From: Piezodorus guildinii | Taxonomy: Eukaryota > Arthropoda > Insecta > Hemiptera > Pentatomidae | NCBI GenBank assembly: GCA_023052935.1 | Contig: CM041293.1 | Location: forward strand, 172,785,600 to 172,849,599 | DNA: 64,000 nt | Direction of reading: 5' to 3' | In this document: positions 22,381-33,614 of the stretch, piece after piece | Position numbering within the stretch: position 1 is the stretch's first letter | How the letters are laid out: every line of letters starts with the position of its first letter | Notes under the pieces: model-generated | Database searches by the model: none | What the model saw: only the letters and a program-made list of their open reading frames with translations | Told to the model about the DNA's origin: nothing | Program-made: the position numbers and the translations under genes

Positions 22381-23559
22381 TTATTAAATACTAAGTAAAT
22401 TTATTCATTTATTTAGTAGCATAGAGGACTCTTCAACCACTAGTGTAAATCCCTAAATTAAAAATATACAACATATCTTTAAAAATATACAAAATATCAA
22501 CATAATATATCCCTAAATTACAAATATACGTTTAACTTTTACGAATAAAATACAAAGGTTTAAATAATTACATTATAAAAGAATAAAATAAAACGGAAAA
22601 ATAAAAATCCAAAATATGAACAATTTTTTTTTTAAAGGTGTTAGTTTTTTGGCCCACTCCTGGGCGATTTACATTATTGTCAAAATGAAAAACAATTCAG
22701 CAGAATATTCATCACTGTTTACAAAATAAATGAACGCACATTATGCTATGAAGGATAAAATAGTTAGGGCAAATAGATGATTTACAAAAATGAAAAAAAA
22801 CTATTTGTAAACCCAAAGTTTCGAAAGAAACATTGCTAATCTTGATAAGGGCTAAAACGACACAACTGATGTCTCGCTTTAAAATGTTGCATACAAGAAT
22901 GACAAGAAATATTGAGAATGTAAAGAATAGCAATACGCGAAGAATGGAGAAAAAATAAACATTAATAGGAAATAAGAAATTCATAACTTTAGTACTTAAA
23001 TACTTAAGATTTTTGTTCAATCTATTTAATTTTTTTTTAAGACTAAAAAAGAGTTTCGCTATAATTCGGATTAAGTATTACTACTTCGCTCAACTTATAA
23101 TGTCCAAATGGCATAATTTAAAAAAATTAAGCTTTTGGATGTTTTGGTAAAATTTCTAAATAGATTATACCGAGAGAAAGAGAGAAATGTAGCATGTCTA
23201 ATTTTAGAAAGGTCAAAAATTTATTATTAAAACCCTGAACTTCTGACCTGAGCCGAAATAAAGGACCTCTCTCATTAAACAAAACGATACAAATTCAGCT
23301 GAGGAGAAGTAGATTCGGGGTCCAGTCATCAAAACAAATAATTAAGTAGAAATTTAATTTAATCTGCAACGTTTCGGACTATATTTTATATAATCTTCAG
23401 AGCGATCTCTCTTCTTCAATTGCCCTGAAGATGACCTAAAATCATTATTTTATAAATTCAAGTTAAAGTAGTTTTTTTTTTTTTTTTTTTTTAATACCGC
23501 AGTGTTTCAACCAGATAAGAATAATTAAACAAAAACAAATATTAAAAAAAGAATAATGA
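22381..23559. other. unassigned AT-rich sequence
   Basis: Short direct repeats of ATATATCCCTAAATTA lie near 22,447-22,520. A minus-strand 102-codon frame (22,712-23,020) is hydrophobic and AT-rich without a recognisable motif. Around 23,368-23,435, CAACGTTTCGGAC and CCTGAAGATGACC resemble PLE terminal-repeat motifs. Confidence 0.35.
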
Positions 23560-24175
23560 AGTAATAATAATAATAAAAGGCTTACCGAACCCGAAGGTTC
23601 GATGCCGATACCACCAAACCTCGCCTGCACAGACTCGTCCGATGTTCGCCGGTCAAGCCCAAGCCCCCAATATCAGCCTTAATGCAATCCTCCCATCGAC
23701 GCTTCGGTCTACCTTTCGGTCGCCTACCAGTCGGTTCAGCGAATACCAACTTTCTCTGAATCCGTTCCTCACCGAGCCCAACAACTTTACGCGCCATTTA
23801 AGTCGCGATGCTATAACCATTAAATTCAAGGTACAACTCCGCAATTCCGCGTTGTGCAACCTTCTAAACTCCCCAGTGGCCTCATCTCTCTTTGGACCAT
23901 ATATTTTACGCAGTACCATATTTTCGAAAACCTTAAGCCGTTGTTCATTCTTCAAAGTAAGCGGCCACGTTTCCTATACGTAAAGAACCGTCGAAATAAT
24001 AATAGTTTTATAAATTCTAACATTTAAGTTTTTAGACAGAAGCCGCGAGCTAAGTAATTTAGCAACTGAATAATAATTTAACCGGGACTTTATTTCTTCC
24101 TGAATTTCATTTTTTCTTTTTATCATTGAACCTAAATACTTGAATTTCTCTACGTGCTCAAAACGTTGTGTGAAG
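23560..24175 (-). pseudogene. RTE-like LINE 3' end
   Basis: The minus strand carries, in changing frames, FKYLGSMIKRKNEIQEEIKS, ENMVLRKIYGPKRDEATGEF, RRLHNAELRSC, RLKWR, then LVFAEPTGRRPKGRPKRRWEDCIKADI, the usual C-terminus of this LINE type. The 3' end (GAACCTTCGGGTTCGGTAAGCC on the sense strand) runs into (TTA)n at 23,563-23,577. It is missing its 5' two-thirds, lost the NACYYSVAKLL segment's start, and is frameshifted. Confidence 0.88.
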
Positions 24176-24685
24176 TAATAATAGAATACAGTAATCTAGA
24201 GTCAATCCAGTAAACAAATTTACGGCCCTCAACTGAAACAAGCAAGAACTGGGCAGTTCTATAACTTGACTCCTAAACTAGAAAAAAAAAATCTAATAAT
24301 TTCTATCCTAACTTATTTATTTATTTTGTTCTTAAATGATTAAAAAACCGCTAAAAATGGTTTATTACTTTTAAATATGTATATTAAAATATAACAATTT
24401 TAATAGCACTACATACAATCAAAGAGCTTAAGAAATACGAACTAGCATGGATGTCAAATATAATTTATATTGAAGGAGAATGGAATATCACGACGACTAA
24501 AATTCGAAACCCAAAAGCCCACAAACACAAATTAGAGCTGAGGAGAGAAAAAATGGGAAATGTTTTTTATTTGCTTTTTTTCTAAGCCGATTATAAAGTT
24601 ACATTATTGAAACTAATAAACCAAAAATACTGGGCGAGTTAATTATCTTTATAGTACAAAAACCACAAATTACAAAAAAAAAAAT

Positions 24686-25155
24686 CTAGTGCGGGCAACA
24701 CACGACTTTCACTTACCTCCATTTTTAAAATCAAAGAAAGAATTTTCAAATACAGTTAGAGATAAAAATACGTGAAACTATAAAAGAATTAATTCAATTG
24801 AAGTTATATAGAAACATGTGTTTTATTAAAAAATCTTTTATATTATTATCTAAAATAATCAGTTAGTTTTATCTTCCTTTCATCACTCTCTCTTAACTTT
24901 TAAAACCATGAGTATAAGATAATTTTTTTTTTTAATCTTTACCTTTCCTACGATATATCATACATGTATATTACTGCTCTTATGTTCAAAAACAAAAAAT
25001 TGCATTAAAAAAATATTTTTTTTGTTTACTCCTTTAGTTGCGTATCGAATTCATTCAATTTATGTATGTATATGTATTTCCTTTGAAAACTGTAATTCGA
25101 AAATTTTCACGATCGCAATACTTTCCCTTACTATATATAGTAAGTGAAAGTAAAA
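24686..25155 (+). repeat. Helentron/DINE-like repeat with large internal deletion
   Basis: The left end TCTAGTGCGGGCAACACACG and the left third of the family continue to TTGCGTATCGAATTCATTCA. The sequence then jumps to the right end (CCTTTGAAAACTGTAATTCG, CTTACTATATATAGTAAG, TGAAAGTAAAAA). The middle third is gone, yet both termini are retained. Confidence 0.88.
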
Positions 25156-25967
25156 AGTTCTGTACGTCTGAAACTTGTAAAGAATCTTGGATTTATGCAT
25201 ATATATTTTTATGCCGTTTCAATGCCAACGGCCGTGCAAAGAGAAGTTAAGCTGCCTATACTAATAAGTTTTCCCCCCAATATTTCTGATACCCACTTTT
25301 TAGTATGTCCCAGGAAGATCTTTGTATTGAGAGGGTCACGGTTCAAACCCACGGTATTAATTACAGAATAAATAAATAGGACACTGAGAACAGTAATTAT
25401 TATAAAACCGACTAAAAACTTAACACAGTTTAAACTTATGCATAATACGTAAGGTTTTTTTCCTAAAAATAGTAAAAACAAAGTGTATTTAAATACTTAC
25501 ACTAATACTTTAAGATGGGTAGGGGAGAGATTTTAGGGTGTTAATTAGCTAAAGTACAAAACGTAAAATACTTCGCAATAATCATAAATTTAATTAAATA
25601 ATAAGAGATTATAATAATGGCATGCTAATTATCAATTTGTGCAATGAAAGGATGGACCGCAGGCTTTATTAAATCACAGTTGAATTACTCCTCAAGGCAT
25701 TAACTGTTCTAGAGAGTTCCCTTCGTGTTTAATATCCGTTAATAATTTCCTTTTCAGGATATAAGTCGATAAATTTAGGCCATAGGGTCTATGGTCAGTC
25801 CGATTTAAAAAAAAATAAAAGAATGGATAAAAAAACAAAACAAATTGATTACAATATCTATTATTCTATACTCTGACCATTTTATACTAAAAAAAATATA
25901 TTTATAGCCGTTCGGTCAAATGAAACGTACATAATATCAGATACATTTATATAAAAATAGATTCATT
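25156..25967. other. unassigned AT-rich sequence
   Basis: A 90-codon minus-strand frame (25,209-25,481) lacks a known motif. I recognise nothing else. Confidence 0.3.
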
Positions 25968-26255
25968 CATTTTTACTTTGACTAACTATATATAGTAAGG
26001 GAAAGTATTGCGATAGTGAAAATTTTCGAATTCCAGTTTTCAACGGAAATACACGTTTTAGGGTCCCCTGAGTCCAAATAACAAGTCCCGCAAAAAGGTC
26101 TTGTGTGTGTGTGTGTGTGTGTGGTAACTCCCGGGCGGAAACGGTAAGTCCTATGAAACTGAAATTTCATATTTAAGACAACTATACGCCCGTGACGTGA
26201 CAAAACTTTTTTCATCAAAATTAGCTTACCAGAAGAGGCACTTTATACCATGCAC
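25968..26255 (-). repeat. Helentron/DINE-like repeat, right-end fragment
   Basis: Right end with the hairpin ACTATATATAGT (25,984-25,995), GCGATAGTGAAAATTTTCGA, AAATAACAAGTCCCGCAAAA, a (TG)n microsatellite at 26,102-26,122 and CTATGAAACTGAAATTTCAT. It stops after TTAGCTTACCAGAAGAGGCA. Confidence 0.85.
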
Positions 26256-26280
26256 ATATAAAATCATTATTTATAATATA

Positions 26281-26572
26281 TTGGTCACTCATTAAACACC
26301 ACTTTACGCTGCTGTGGCTAATCTGGCGATGCTACATTGGGAGTCCTAAATTTTGCCAATCCAGGTTTAATTAGGATAGGGATCTTTAACGAATACGTGC
26401 ATTCAGACAGGCTGAAGACCACCTTTTTACGTCCCCTCCGAAGGACGACGTAACCCCTAAAAAATCCTATGGCCACTTGCAGGTTTGAACCCGCGATCTT
26501 GGGTATAGAAGGCGTATACGGTATTGGGTATAGTGTATTATGATATACACTATACGAAAGGTGACCCCTTTA
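26281..26572 (-). repeat. SINE-1 copy with rearranged A-box
   Basis: Normal tail, body and B-box (GGTTTGAACCC near 26,493). The A-box region is replaced by GTATAGTGTAT-ATG-ATATACACTATAC (26,528-26,556), a 28 bp palindrome. The usual ATGCTAACCACTACGCTA is lost, so internal transcription is probably abolished. Confidence 0.85.
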
Positions 26573-27130
26573 TTTAGAATACATAAAATATGTTACATTT
26601 AAGTTTTATTGTGCATGCATAGACATGTTTTTAGTACTAATAATTCTATAACAGTAACTGAATTTACTGTAATAAAAAAATATTTAAATACTAAATAAAG
26701 TAGAATGAACTAACATACCCATCAAGTAGAAAGAAATTCATATCAACATACCTAAAATGAAAAAAAAAAAAATGTATTAGTCAAATATATTATACCTGTA
26801 TAATTAGTCTATATAAATAGAATAATTTATAAATTCAAATGACAACCGAATTATAATTAACTTTCTCAACATTACATTGAAAAAATAAATATAAAACATG
26901 ACAAATGTATAAAACCTGTACTTCTACAATCTAAGAAGTGCACAGTAATTCGGAATGTTTTTAGGCCAACGGCCGTGTTATAAGGTGAGGTGATTAGAAC
27001 GAGATGCTCAGCCACCGCCAGGTTTTGGCCAATTTTTTGGCAACCACTATACAGATGCTGGGGTGAGCCGCACGTCTTCATACCCCAGGATCGCCTTACG
27101 GATGAAATAACAGAATAAATAATATAATAA

Positions 27131-27340
27131 TGAAATATATAGTAGGGGGGAGTATTGCGATCGTGAAAAATGGAAATACAAGTTTTAGGGTCCCCTGAGT
27201 CCAAATAACCAAGTCCCGCAAAAAGGTCTGTGTGTCTGTGTGAGGTAACTCTATCCCATGCATTTATCACATTTTTTCTCAAAAACGGCTTTGACGATTT
27301 TGATTAAACTCGCTATATTGATGTAAAGTTTTTTTTCTAA
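27131..27340 (-). repeat. Helentron/DINE-like repeat, subfamily B
   Basis: The subfamily-B right end (GAAATATATAGTAGG), then AAATAACCAAGTCCCGCAAA, GTGTGAGGTAACTCTATCCC, ATGCATTTATCAC. A Jockey 3' end interrupts it. Its left terminus lies at about 27,655-27,700. It is paralogous to 29,590-30,830. Confidence 0.75.
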
Positions 27341-27510
27341 TCTATTATTTATTTATTTACAACTGTATTGATTAATACATCTAGCAAATTAGCTGTAAGA
27401 TAAAACACATGAAAAAGACATGAAGAAAAACTGCCCACTGGCAGCACTCCAATAGGTCATCTAAACTAGAAGGTCTCGAGGCCATCTTCTTTTCAGACGC
27501 ACACAAAGTT
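27341..27510 (-). pseudogene. Jockey-like LINE 3' UTR fragment
   Basis: CTGCCCACTGGCAGCACTCC followed by AGAAGGTCTCGAGGCCATCTTC is the inverted 3' end of the Jockey-like family. It begins with an AT-rich tail copy (TTTATTTATTTACAACTGTA). It is only about 170 bp and is inserted in a family-A/B repeat. Confidence 0.75.
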
Positions 27511-27521
27511 GAAAAAGTTAA

Positions 27522-27838
27522 TATAAAGTGACGAATAGGGAATACACATATTACTGATTAACAATTTAATGTAGTTATATTCTTTTATCTAAATCAACTT
27601 TTTAAAATATTTTTCATATTAAACTAAATTTCATAGTTTAAATTAATTTTAACAGTCAAGGTAAGTGAAAGTCGTGTGATGCCCGCATCGGATTTTTTTT
27701 TTAATTATTCCGGATAATAACATCAAATATAACATCTTAAGAATTCCTATCATAAGATTAAATATTTTTTTAATCTTCTTAATTATATCAAAACAAACAA
27801 CTTTAATATATACATTATAAAAACAACTTATTAAACAT
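27522..27838. repeat. duplicated block, first copy
   Basis: From GACGAATAGGGAATACACAT through CAGTCAAGGTAAGTGAAAGT and on past the repeat terminus to ACATTATAAAAAC. It recurs at 30,660-30,955 with roughly 85-90% similarity. The match extends about 130 bp beyond the family-A left end, so this is a duplication of the locus. Confidence 0.7.
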
Positions 27839-27840
27839 AT

Positions 27841-28745
27841 CTTTTTACTTTCACTTACTATATATAGTAAAGGAAAGTATTGCGATCGTGAAAATTTTCG
27901 AATTCCAGTTTTCAACGGAAATACACGTTTTAGGGTCCCCTGAGTCCAGATAACCAAGTCCCGCAAAAAGGTCTGGGTGTGTGTGTGTGTGGTAACTCCC
28001 GGGCGGAAACGGTAAGTCCTATGAAACTGAAATTTCATATTTAAGACAACTATACGCCCGAGACGTGACAAAACTTATTTCATCAAAATGAGCTTACCAG
28101 AAGAGGCACTTTATACCATGCACTTTGCACCTTTTTTCGATTTTCTCGAAAACGGTTCCGACGATTTTGATTAAACCCGCTGTAACATGTAACACGATGT
28201 AAAATTTAATGAGCTTTAATATAATTTAGGTTTCATTCGGATTAAAATGGTCTGACAGGGCTTAAATGCCGATATTTTAAATTGTCTTCCCCTAAAGTAC
28301 CTTTAATTTTGTAGATTCAATAATAATAACTAGATTATATTGTTAACGCTGATGAAAAACAGGTAAATATATAAATTGAATAAATTCGATACCCAACTAA
28401 AGGAGAAAACAGAAAAATATTTTTTTAATGAAATTTTTCGTTTTTGAACATAAGAGCAGTAATATACATGTATGATATACCGTTGGAAAGCTAAAGATTT
28501 TAGAAAAAATATTATCTCATACACAAGCTTTTAAAAGTTAATAGAATGAACATAAAACTAACTGATTATTTTAAATAATAAAATAAAAGATTTTTTAATA
28601 AAACACATGTTTCTATATAAATTAAATTTAATTAATTCTGTAATAGTTTCAGGTATTTTTAACTCTAACTGTATTTGAAAATTCTTTCATTGACTTTAAA
28701 AATGGTGGTAAGTGAAAGTCGTGTGTTGCCCGCACCAGATTTTTT
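27841..28745 (-). repeat. Helentron/DINE-like repeat, full length
   Basis: Complete minus-strand copy: right end TTTTTACTTTCACTTACTAT / ATATAGTAAAGG, (GT)n microsatellite at about 27,969-27,990, body, and left end GTAAGTGAAAGTCGTGTG / TTGCCCGCACCAGA. It carries no transposase or helicase coding. Confidence 0.9.
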
Positions 28746-29397
28746 ATATAGTGATTCCATTTTAAGGATGCTTACTTAGAGTTTTAGGACCGCAAGAAAT
28801 GCATTTTTGTAATAAATATGATAGCAAGAAATCTTTAAAAATATTTTTAGATGTATGTTTGATGAGGTAGTCAACAATGCATCTGGGCTAAAAAGTATCG
28901 GATATGATAGAGCTTCTAATTTTAGTAAATAATAAGTTCCATCGAACTTATTAAAAGCAAGATGGTTTCGTGAAACCTATCCATGACTAACACGAATAGG
29001 GCTAATCGGCGTATCACTTATTTAAAAGGAATGACAAGACGTTTTTCCGCGAATGAACCAGTCAGCGGGAAGGGTTGTTGCTGGTGAAAGTAGTTGTATC
29101 ATGATCAGAGTGGGTGGGCTTCTCACCAATCCAGTCCAGTCATCCATAATATTGCCATAAAATAACATTTTAAGTAAACTTCAATAATATTAAGTCGACA
29201 ATTCGACATCCAATTCTAAAAAAAAGAAATTTGGTTTGCGCATTTACCTAATCACTGCTTGTGTATCGATAAATTGGGTAAAGTTTAAGTCTAAGTACGA
29301 CTGCGATTATATAATATAAGTGATTATATAATAATAATTATATCATAATAATTGTATCTCAGCAATAAAAAACAAACCTAGAGCACAAAACGCTTCA
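28746..29397. other. unassigned sequence
   Basis: I recognise no gene. AATAATTATAT-type repeats lie around 29,310-29,360. Confidence 0.3.
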
Positions 29398-29465
29398 AAC
29401 CACTTTCACTTACCTCCATTTTAAAAATAAATTTTAGAATTTTTAAATTAAGTTAATGTTTGAAA
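29398..29465 (+). repeat. Helentron/DINE-like repeat, left-end fragment
   Basis: CACTTTCACTTACCTCCATT followed by diverged family-A sequence; only about 70 bp remains. Confidence 0.5.
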
Positions 29466-29589
29466 GTAACTATAGTGAGTTTGCATCAATCATTTATGTA
29501 TTTCAGAATAAGCGATATAACATAGACATTTTTTTTTACAAGAATAAAATTGATGCGATTTTCTTCATTTTTAATGTTTGATACTTTTT

Positions 29590-30830
29590 ATTTTTACTTA
29601 CCTATATATGAAATATATAGTAGGGGAAAGTATTGCGATTGTGAAAATTTTCGATTTCCATGTTTTAGGGTTACCTGGGTCCAAATAACCAAGTCCCGCA
29701 GAAAGGTCTGTGTGAGGTAGGGGGAGGGGGGGCATAATCGAATGATTAATATGCATTTTAAGGACGATATGCCACAATTTCCGTCTCTGGGCTTGGCTGG
29801 CTGAGCCTTAAAAAAAAGAAAAAGAAAAAAGGTTGTTCGATTATCCGAGCTTCTTAAACAATTCAGTTCGAATGATAATTCGTTTCTCTAAACCGATTAA
29901 TCCGACGATCTATTGATTCGAATGATTAAAATAATCGAATGGTCCGATATTCGTCATTCGATTATCCCCACCCCTAGTGTGAGGTAACTCTATCCCATGC
30001 ATTTATCACCTTTTTCAATTTTATGAAAAACGGCTTTGACGATTTTGATTAAACTCGCTACATTGATGTATAGTTTAATGGTCTTTAATATCATGTAGGT
30101 TTTATTCTCATTGAAATAGTCTGATGGGGCTTAAATGCAGATATTTTAATTTTTCTTCCTCTAAAGTGCCTTTAATTTTGTATATTATATAAAAATAACC
30201 ATATCATCTTATTGCCATTGATAAAAAAACAGGTAAATATATAAGTTGAACGAATTCGATATCCAACTAAAGGGGAAATATGAAAAAAATATATATTTTT
30301 TGCAATTGTTCATTGCTTGGTCACTGGATGGCGCTCCAGTGGTTTCATTCACATTGAAATAGTCAGTAAGGGCTTAAATGTCTATATTTCAAAATTTCTT
30401 CCTCTAAAGTACCGTTAATTTTGTAGATTTTATGAAATTCGCCAGGTCATCTTAATGAAATGATGAAAAACGGCTAAATATACAAGTTGGAAGAATTTGA
30501 TGACCAATTAAAGTATAAAAGAGAAAAACTATTTTTAATGTAATTTTCGTTTATTCGAAGTTAGGAACAGTAATATAGATGTATAATATACCGTTGGAAA
30601 AAGAAAGATTTTTAGAAAAAATGTTATCCGATACACAAAGTTGTAAAAGGTAATAAAAGGACGAATAGGGAATAAACATATTACTGATTAACATTTTGAT
30701 ATAGTTATATTCTTTTATCTAAATCAACTTTTTTAAAATATTTTTCAAATTAAAGTAAATTTAATAGTTTTTAATTAATTTTAACAGTCAAGGTATGTGA
30801 AAGTCGTGTGTTGCCCGCACCGGATTTTTT
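29590..30830 (-). repeat. Helentron/DINE-like repeat, subfamily B, with nested hAT MITE
   Basis: Right end CCTATATATGAAATATATAG, body, then left end GTATGTGAAAGTCGTGTG / TTGCCCGCACCGG. The hAT MITE at 29,718-29,976 interrupts it. Its central part is present twice: 30,100-30,300 and 30,340-30,650 both carry CTTAAATG...TCTTCCTCTAAAGT. It may therefore be two fused partial copies. Confidence 0.8.
29718..29976. mobile_element. hAT-type MITE with 8 bp target duplication
   Basis: 259 bp. The ends are TAGGGGGAGGGGGGGCATAA / TCGAATGA and, inverted, TAGGGGTGGGGATAATCGAA / TGA. The host sequence GTGTGAGG occurs immediately outside both ends (29,710-29,717 and 29,977-29,984), the exact 8 bp size that hAT transposases generate. 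The empty-site version GTGTGAGGTAACTC exists intact at 27,238-27,251. It has no coding capacity. Confidence 0.95.
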
Positions 30831-30955
30831 TTTAATTATTCCGAATAATAACATCAAATATAACATTCTTAAGAATTCCTATCATATGATTTAATATTTT
30901 TTAATCTTATATCAAAACATACAACTTTGATATAAACATTATAAAAACATGTCTT
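30660..30955. repeat. duplicated block, second copy
   Basis: Partner of 27,522-27,838 (see there). It includes the left terminus of the subfamily-B repeat plus about 130 bp of shared flank. Confidence 0.7.
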
Positions 30956-32624
30956 TTTAATATAGTAATTAAGGAATTAAACATTATTTATAATAAAAGT
31001 TAAAAAAAAATAATAAATTTTTATATGAATTACGATTATTATATATTTATAATACTTTAAAAGTGTGATGATAATTCACTATCGCCAACACTACACTAAC
31101 CCACATTTTCATATTTTACCTTCCTCTACTATCGTCGCGCAACATTTAATTGTTTTTTTGTTGTTTTTTTTTTTTTCATAAACAGTTTTTTGTTGTTGTT
31201 TTTTTGCCTGAATTGGTTATTTGGATTTCTTTATAAAATGTTTTCTACTATAAAACTAGATTAGAAAATTTTCTAAAGCGCGATAATATCCCTTCCCTAT
31301 ATATTTTATACATAGGTAAGTAAAGGAAAAATTAAATATTTTTTTTTTTAAAGTCATATTGACTACTAAAATACTAAAAACTAAACAAGATGAAGAAGAG
31401 CAAGAATTTCATTCCCAACTTTGCATTAAGGCGGACATTATAAGGAGAGGAATTAAATTAAATTCATTAATTCACTCCAACGAAACAAACACAGCTTTCA
31501 AGAAGAGTAATGTTTAGGAATATAAAACATCCCAGAAGAGTTAAATTACAAATTATCTCATTCTTCAAGAAAGGGCAGTTTAGTAATGAGTAAACGCTTA
31601 GTATGTTAAGGAATTCAAGAATTGGTAATCCTACAGTCATCAGTTATGCTAATGCTGCATTAAAGAGAGTAAGCCAAACAACGTACAGTGATAACGATAT
31701 TTAGGCTCAATGCGACTGAATAAATCAGGAAGCTCAAATAAAGTTGAACTAACCATCTCATTGCACAGCCGTTGGGCAAAAAGAATATATACATATATGT
31801 ATGTGTGTGTGCTTAAGCCCTCACGGAAGAAGTAAAAATTCATAGGCAATTGTAATTTATATATACATAGTAAATAATATTATTAAACATATTTAAATCT
31901 AATGTGGTCTTTTTAAAGGATTTAATGTTTCTTGTGAAAAGTCGAAATTAAAATCTCCACTCAAGTTCACGCTAAATTTAGATAAAACATGTGTAAAAAA
32001 TGTTTAAATGTTTTGCCACTATATATTACACCACCAACTACATACACTAATCTCACAATATAAACCAAATGATAGTTAAAATAATAATTATTATAACATT
32101 CCCAACTTTGCATTAGGGCGGTTCATAAGTTGTTGGGGCACCTTACAAATCCGCTCAAAGAGATTCTCTGACTTTTCCATATACCAAGAAATCTCTTACT
32201 GGCCAAAGCTCGGTGAAAATCGACAAAACAAAGAATAATTATAATTAATATGGTATACTGGATTAAAATAAATTATTGACTATTTAATTTACGAAAAGAT
32301 TCAACTAAATTTATATATACCAGCTGAGATTATAGTTTTTTAAGTTGACTTACTAATGAATTATGATGAACTTGAATACTGCAGTTAGTAATAATCAATC
32401 TTTACAAATCTGACTACAAATTTATTTACGATCAATATATCTATATAAGCTTTAAGAGCTTTTATTTAATGTTTGAATCTCTGGAGCCAAATCTTCAGCT
32501 TTCTGAAAAGCTTCTTAGAGCAGTTTCGCTTTTTATGCCTCTAATTCCTTCACCTGAAGGTTGCCTTTTCTCTTCTCCACAGACCTCTTGCTCATTTATG
32601 AAATTAATTTTTTTTTTTATTCAT
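30956..32624. other. unassigned AT-rich stretch
   Basis: I recognise no gene. TCCCAACTTTGCATTARGGC occurs at 31,413 and 32,102 as a short direct repeat. A CCTATATATTTTATACATAG motif near 31,295 may be a degraded family-B end. Confidence 0.35.
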
Positions 32625-32970
32625 ATTTTATTGAATTTTACAACTGTATTAACATAAATACAATAAGTAAAACTGTTGAATTAGAATAAAGGGCGTGAAA
32701 GGCTTGTGAAGAAACTACCCAGCGGTGGAACTTCGATGCTTATTTAAGTAAGTAGATCCCGAGGCCATCTTCTTTTCAATCGCCTAGGAGGGTTGTCAGG
32801 AATATGGGAGGTTGATAGGTTGTGGAAAAGAGGGTTTATATGGGCTGGGAGTTTGGAATTAAAAGTAGTATATCTGGTACGAGAAAGGTCTACAACAAAT
32901 GGGACATTAAGATCGTTATTTGTGACGAAATAAGGAGCATTTAGGATTTTGCGAAGGATTTTGGATTGTA
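32625..32970 (-). pseudogene. Jockey-like LINE 3' end, 5'-truncated
   Basis: Sense strand: IQSKILRKILNAPYFVTN, DLNVPFVVDLSRTRYTTFNS, then 3' UTR GAAGATGGCCTCGGGATC and a tail with AATACAGTTGTAAAATTCAA. It is about 345 bp of the same family as 17,060-17,640 and 41,280-41,720, joined abruptly to unrelated sequence at 32,970. Confidence 0.8.
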
Positions 32971-33614
32971 TATTAAATATTAAACTCGTTCTATGACATT
33001 TGCAACATCACAAGAAGGCATATTGGAACTTTGGTCTGAGTTAGGAAAAAACGATGTTATTTAGAGACCATTTTCCCTGACCAAAGTACGAATTTCCTGA
33101 CTTTTTTATATGTTTTTAAAATCCCTGATTATTCCCTAACGGGGTAATCAAAATTTACCTGATAAACAATATTATAGGTTTGTGATCAAATTAGATGAAA
33201 TATATCCTCCGAAACAATAAATAAGAGAGTAGTGTAGAGCTATTATTCCCCCAATGACAGATGAGATCGTAGAGAAGAGATGAAGACGAGGCAGCCCCGG
33301 ACAGAGACTTAGATATAGCGACCATCCATCATAGCTGAAGGATGACACGGCCCTTTCTTCGATCATCCGCCGTGACATCAATCGCCTGTTGGTGGTGGCT
33401 CCGCTTCAATTATCCAACAGGCCGACTTTGAGGAGGTCAGTAATTTAACTGCTCCTATACTACTTATCATCGTGTAACAAACGTTTTATAGTCGTTTAAT
33501 ATAGATAAAGAAATCTATGGTGGTTAGTTAAAACTATTTAATTGATTTATTTGACAGACCCCAACCCGGACTTATTTCCTTCTGAATATGTCACCGGTCA
33601 ACTATTCATATCTA
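32971..33614. other. unassigned sequence
   Basis: A moderately GC-richer patch (33,240-33,450) has no matching frame. The stretch ends at the mariner left end. Confidence 0.3.

Noticed and set aside
22712..23020. 102-codon hydrophobic minus-strand frame as a membrane protein
   Set aside because: Phe/Ile/Leu-rich content is expected from translating AT-rich DNA. There is no supporting motif or context.
24686..25155. CRISPR array or other prokaryotic repeat system
   Set aside because: The repeats in this window are long dispersed transposons on both strands, not short direct repeats with regular spacers, and the sequence is clearly eukaryotic.
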